A stretch of 64,000 nt of DNA from Cupriavidus metallidurans CH34 (GTDB lineage Bacteria; Pseudomonadota; Gammaproteobacteria; Burkholderiales; Burkholderiaceae), in NCBI RefSeq assembly GCF_000196015.1, contig NC_007974.2:62001-126000 (forward strand), read 5' to 3'. The notes under the pieces are model-generated. The model was not told the DNA's origin, made no database searches, and saw only the letters and a list, made by a program, of their open reading frames with translations. The position numbers and the translations under genes are program-made. Shown piece by piece: positions 62,197-64,000 of this stretch (position 1 is the first letter of the stretch; every line of letters begins with the position of its first letter).

Positions 62197-63093
62197 ATGA
62201 ATTCCGAAAAGGACGTCATGGCGGACGCATCCGCCATGCGCACGTCCATGCACGCGCTTGCCGTGTATGGCGCAACCCCTTTGTTTGTGCTGCTCTGGAG
62301 TGGAGGCGCGATCTTCAGCCGCGTGGGACTTTCCCATGCCTCGCCATTTGCGTTTCTCACGTTGCGGTTCGTCATCGCGCTGCCCCTGCTCGCCGCCATC
62401 GGCGTGGCACGCCGGTGCATGCTGCCAGCACCCGGTACGCGTGTGCGTGTGGCGGTGACGGGCGCGCTGATGATCGGCGGTTACTCGATCAGCTACCTGC
62501 TGGCACTGGATTTCGGCATGACGCCAGGCGTGCTGGCTACCGTGCTGGGCGTGCAGCCAATCCTGACTTTGCTCTGGATGGAGCGGCGCGTGTCGGTAGC
62601 GCGGCTGGCGGGTCTGACGCTGGCGCTGGCCGGGCTGGTGACGATCGTGGCCGATAGCCTGATGGCCGCAAGGTTCTCGATGGCTGGCTGGGGTGCTGCT
62701 CTGGCCGCGCTCGCGTGCATGACGGTAGGCGCCATCGGGCAGAAAGGCATCCGGCAGGCCGCAGTGGAGATCCTGCCGCTGCAGTACACGGTGGCGCTGG
62801 CGATGTGCCTGCTGTGCGTGCCGTTCCAGCCGTTCCGGTTCGAGCACGTGCCGGGCTTCTTTTTCCCGCTGCTCTGGATGGGGATCGTGATTTCGGTGGT
62901 GGCGACGCTGCTGTTCTACCGGCTGATCCAGGCCGGTAACCTGGTCAACGTGACCAGCCTGTTCTATCTGGTGCCGCCTGTGACCGTTCTGCTGGACTTC
63001 GTCGCGCTGAGCAACCGGCCCGCGCCGCTTGCGCTGGTCGGCATGATTGCCATTCCGGTGGGGCTGGCGCTGGCGTTTCGCGCGGGACGCTAG
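62197..63093 (+). CDS. DMT superfamily (EamA) transporter
   Basis: 298 aa from ATG 62197 (AGGAC upstream; ATG 62218 is also plausible). Ten hydrophobic segments in two five-helix EamA repeats (e.g. FVLLWSGGAIFSRVGLSHASPFAFLTLRFVIALPLLAAIGVA and VVATLLFYRLIQAGNLVNVTSLFYLVPPVTVLLDFV). Exports a metabolite; the substrate is unknown. The stop codon overlaps the stop of the convergent DUF1439 gene by three bases (CTAG at 63090-63093). Confidence 0.88.
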   Translation: MNSEKDVMADASAMRTSMHALAVYGATPLFVLLWSGGAIFSRVGLSHASPFAFLTLRFVIALPLLAAIGVARRCMLPAPGTRVRVAVTGALMIGGYSISYLLALDFGMTPGVLATVLGVQPILTLLWMERRVSVARLAGLTLALAGLVTIVADSLMAARFSMAGWGAALAALACMTVGAIGQKGIRQAAVEILPLQYTVALAMCLLCVPFQPFRFEHVPGFFFPLLWMGIVISVVATLLFYRLIQAGNLVNVTSLFYLVPPVTVLLDFVALSNRPAPLALVGMIAIPVGLALAFRAGR

Positions 63094-63671
63094 CGCAGGT
63101 TGACCTGCACGCGGATGCCGTCGGGCGCCACGGTGATGGCGCCCGGCTCGACGTCCTTGCCGTTGAAGCGGAGTTCTTCGGGTTTGAACGTGTACAGGGG
63201 ATAGTCCTTCAGCAGTTGCTGGGCGACCACGGCGCCAATGGCGTTGAGTTGCTCGCGGTACTGGCTCATGCCTTGCACCTCCACGTCCTGCACCGTCGGG
63301 TTGTCCAGCAGCACCGCGCGGCGCGTGGCGTCGTAGCGGACGCCGCTGTTCAGCGCCAGCGAGCCGTTGACCGGCGGGGACGGGATTACCGTGTTCGAGA
63401 GCGCCGCGTCCACCCGGGTGGTGATGCGGTTGCCGGCCTCGTCGAGCACGAGGCGCGGGTTCGAAAGCCGCACGCTGACCAGTTCGCCATAGCGCAGCGT
63501 GGCCGGGAAGCGCTTGTCCACCGCGCTTTGCAACTCGTCCTTGGTGAACGTGTATTCGCCAGTCCAGACGTTGTAGCCGGCGTGGGCAGTGCCCAGCGCC
63601 GCCGCGACAATGGCCAGGGCCAGCAACGGGCGGCGCGCGTGGGACAGGCGGTTGATCAGGGTACGGGACAT
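63090..63671 (-). CDS. DUF1439 (YceB-like) exported protein
   Basis: 193 aa from ATG 63671. Signal peptide with core LLALAIVAAALGTAHA, cleavage near AHA. The domain has YTFTKDELQSAVDKRFPATLRYGELVSVRLSNPRLVLDEAGNRI, then a conserved GSLALNSGVRYDATRRAVLLDNPTVQDVEVQG, as in E. coli YceB and LEA-like fold proteins. No lipobox, unlike YceB, so it is predicted periplasmic and soluble. Function unknown. Confidence 0.85.
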   Translation of the reverse strand: MSRTLINRLSHARRPLLALAIVAAALGTAHAGYNVWTGEYTFTKDELQSAVDKRFPATLRYGELVSVRLSNPRLVLDEAGNRITTRVDAALSNTVIPSPPVNGSLALNSGVRYDATRRAVLLDNPTVQDVEVQGMSQYREQLNAIGAVVAQQLLKDYPLYTFKPEELRFNGKDVEPGAITVAPDGIRVQVNLR

Positions 63672-63762
63672 GGCCGGGATGCGAATCAAAGTTACGCAGT
63701 CAGACCCGTGCCGCGCGGTGATCGTTCCGACATGTGATGCCGGTGCGGGCCATCGACAGGTT

Positions 63763-63966
63763 TCAGTAGTGCGGCGGGATTTCGTGCTGCGGATCGGACT
63801 CGGCAGCCATGGGTGCGCTGGCGCGCACTTGTTGGTACAGCGCGCGAAACTGCGCCTGCAACAGATCGATCTGCTGCTGTTGGCGGGCGACGGCGAGATT
63901 CAGCGTCTCGATCAGGTCTTCCTGGAAGGCGACCTTGATCTCCAGATCGGTCAGGCGGGATTCCAT
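63763..63966 (-). CDS. slyX: SlyX-family small coiled-coil protein
   Basis: 67 aa from ATG 63966 (GGAG 8 bases upstream). Core: SRLTDLEIKVAFQEDLIETLNLAVARQQQQIDLLQAQFRALYQQV, the SlyX family heptad coiled coil, and the typical PHY C-terminus. Molecular function unknown. The gene end is 90 bases beyond the DUF1439 start. Confidence 0.9.
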   Translation of the reverse strand: MESRLTDLEIKVAFQEDLIETLNLAVARQQQQIDLLQAQFRALYQQVRASAPMAAESDPQHEIPPHY

Positions 63967-64000
63967 GGTGTTCTCCGGTTGGCCGCGCATTGTACGGGAC

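Overview
The window is high-GC (roughly 65%) chromosomal DNA, densely packed with single genes and short operons. The gene content points to a Burkholderiaceae beta-proteobacterium, most likely Cupriavidus or a close Ralstonia relative. Evidence for this includes three orphan tripartite-tricarboxylate (Bug/TctC) binding proteins, many LysR/GntR/IclR regulators, lutABC-lldP, eutBC, an AtuA-type gene pair and an acyl-CoA catabolic cluster. The genus is an inference from gene content. No rRNA, tRNA, CRISPR array, IS element or prophage was seen. The left edge cuts a phosphoribosyltransferase gene.

Layout: 0.6-4.4 kb holds a minus-strand operon of a GntR regulator, a Bug protein and an aconitase-family large/small subunit pair. 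5.1-10.7 kb is the most unusual block: a glycine-rich secreted protein, two further exported proteins, a C39-type peptidase and a coiled-coil/beta-barrel outer-membrane protein, an organisation like the functional-amyloid (Fap) secretion system. 10.8-18.7 kb has a small membrane protein, an ABC binding protein plus SDR, and a LysR/AtuA/Bug cluster. 18.9-25.2 kb has AMP nucleosidase, OmpW, leuA behind a leucine-codon leader peptide, and an Ig-like lipoprotein. 25.4-28.1 kb is the feo ferrous iron operon with a Fur-like box. 28.3-33.4 kb has a BenM-type LysR divergent from an acyl-CoA dehydrogenase, Bug and CoA-transferase operon. 33.5-39.0 kb is the L-lactate utilisation locus (lldP, lutB, lutC, lutA, lldR).

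39.1-48.1 kb holds an AI-2E-type permease, eutBC, a YbaK-like deacylase, a LysR, an MHS-family permease and an acyl-CoA dehydrogenase. 48.2-48.7 kb has a small unknown gene behind a perfect LexA (SOS) box. 48.7-54.4 kb has an M16 peptidase and a DNA/RNA repair cluster (Ada-AlkA fusion, Ogt, ThpR). 54.5-64 kb has a LysE exporter with divergent LysR, a PilZ protein, an IclR regulator, a patatin autotransporter (type Vd), an OXLD1-like small protein starting near a 9-bp tandem repeat, a sirtuin, a DMT exporter, a DUF1439 lipoprotein-like protein and SlyX.

The strongest candidate for an under-described system is the 5.1-10.7 kb Fap-like operon. Two of its exported proteins carry an internal R-G-G site resembling a double-glycine C39 cleavage site, and three share an Asn/Gln-rich C-terminal motif. 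Other notable signals are the leuA attenuator built on CTA leucine codons, the orphan SOS gene, an orphan terminator suggesting a small RNA beside feoA, and a 15-bp intergenic motif present at least five times.
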